NCBI GenBank assembly: GCA_021824055.1
Contig: JAKALV010000215.1
Location: 1 to 5,787 of the forward strand
Direction: 5' to 3'
Length of the DNA: 5,787 nucleotides
Origin: Acidobacteriota bacterium
Lineage (GTDB): Bacteria > Acidobacteriota > Vicinamibacteria > Vicinamibacterales > SCN-69-37
Part shown: in pieces, positions 5,607 to 5,787 of the stretch
Position numbering within the stretch: position 1 is the first letter of the stretch
How the letters are laid out: each line of letters begins with the position of its first letter
The notes under the pieces: generated by a model
The model's input: only the letters and a program-made list of their open reading frames with translations
The model's database searches: none
What the model was told of the DNA's origin: nothing
Translations under genes and position numbers: made by a program

Positions 5607-5778
5607 AGTTCAAGGTTCAACGTCCAACGTCACTCGTCGTCCTCGGGTCCTCGGGTCCTCGGGTCCTGGGGTCCTGGGGTCCTCGGTTCAAGTGCAAGCG
5701 CAGCCCACATTGGACGAAGCACGAGCAGGACCTGCGGACAACAAGTGACCTTGGACGTGGAACCCTGAACCTTGGACT
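5607..5778. repeat. Inverted-repeat element with arms made of 7-nt units
   Basis: The left arm 5607-5633 reads as AGTTCAA, GGTTCAA, CGTCCAA, CGTCAC. The reverse complement of the right arm 5745-5778 reads AGTCCAA, GGTTCAG, GGTTCCA, CGTCCAA, GGTCAC. The arms match with two substitutions plus one seven-base gap, exactly one unit. Further single units sit inside: GGTTCAA at 5685-5691 and its inverse type TTGGACG at 5710-5716. The 111 bases between the arms hold the 8-nt tandem array. Together with the terminator this accounts for the 263 bp after the last gene; I see no gene here. The element may continue past the window edge. Confidence 0.75.
5639..5686. repeat. Tandem array of six 8-nt units (GTCCTSGG)
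   Basis: Six back-to-back octamers: three GTCCTCGG, two GTCCTGGG, one GTCCTCGG. The only variation is C/G at the sixth base. The complement of its core, AGGACC, occurs at 5728-5733 within the small palindrome GCAGG-a-CCTGC (5725-5735). A length-variable slippage locus is likely; no coding role is evident. Confidence 0.85.
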
Positions 5779-5787
5779 GACGGCTAC

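Noticed and set aside
5562..5768. Open frame 5562-5768 after the terminator
   Set aside because: It starts within a downstream hairpin tail and is mostly a translation of the tandem octamers and heptamer arms; no RBS or domain.
5607..5778. CRISPR array or IS ends
   Set aside because: Repeat units are 7-8 nt with no spacers, and there is no transposase or target duplication in view.

Overview
The window is GC-rich DNA with tight bacterial gene packing, clear Shine-Dalgarno sites and a high proportion of exported proteins. The mix of a large secreted M14 peptidase with a Gly-rich tail, a small secreted protein with 'AGLSD' repeats, and a Pro-rich glycine-zipper envelope protein, plus short tandem/inverted repeats between genes, looks to me like an Acidobacteriota-type genome (Vicinamibacteria would be my first guess). 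That assignment is inference from general protein style; there is no rRNA or other marker gene here.

Layout. Positions 2682 to 1 (minus strand) hold one uninterrupted 894-codon frame that runs off the left edge: a secreted M14-family zinc carboxypeptidase followed by a GATase-like domain and a Gly-rich tail. Divergent from it is a small cytosolic protein of unknown function (2752-3249, plus) whose end resembles the DG-x-HR motif of ParB-like folds; its GTG start is preceded by a well-placed RBS/ATG in another frame that opens only six codons. A 24-bp-arm imperfect palindrome (3274-3336) separates it from a convergent gene for a small secreted protein with a duplicated motif (3868-3335, minus). 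After a 146-bp divergent gap comes a two-gene plus-strand operon: an inner-membrane-anchored protein with a Pro/Ala-rich linker, a beta-rich domain and a striking glycine zipper (4015-5016), overlapping by 8 bp a secreted CX4R phosphatase-like protein (5009-5524). A perfect 11-bp GC hairpin follows the operon. The last ~180 bp is non-coding repeat DNA: 7-nt units in inverted arms around an 8-nt tandem array.

How the genes relate. Four of five products are predicted to leave the cytoplasm, so the window is mainly about envelope and extracellular functions. Only the last two genes are clearly co-transcribed. The most unusual items are the stand-alone protein with VirB10/TonB-like layout coupled to a periplasmic phosphatase-like protein, and the layered repeat element at the right edge. 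I see no mobile element, CRISPR array, tRNA or rRNA.
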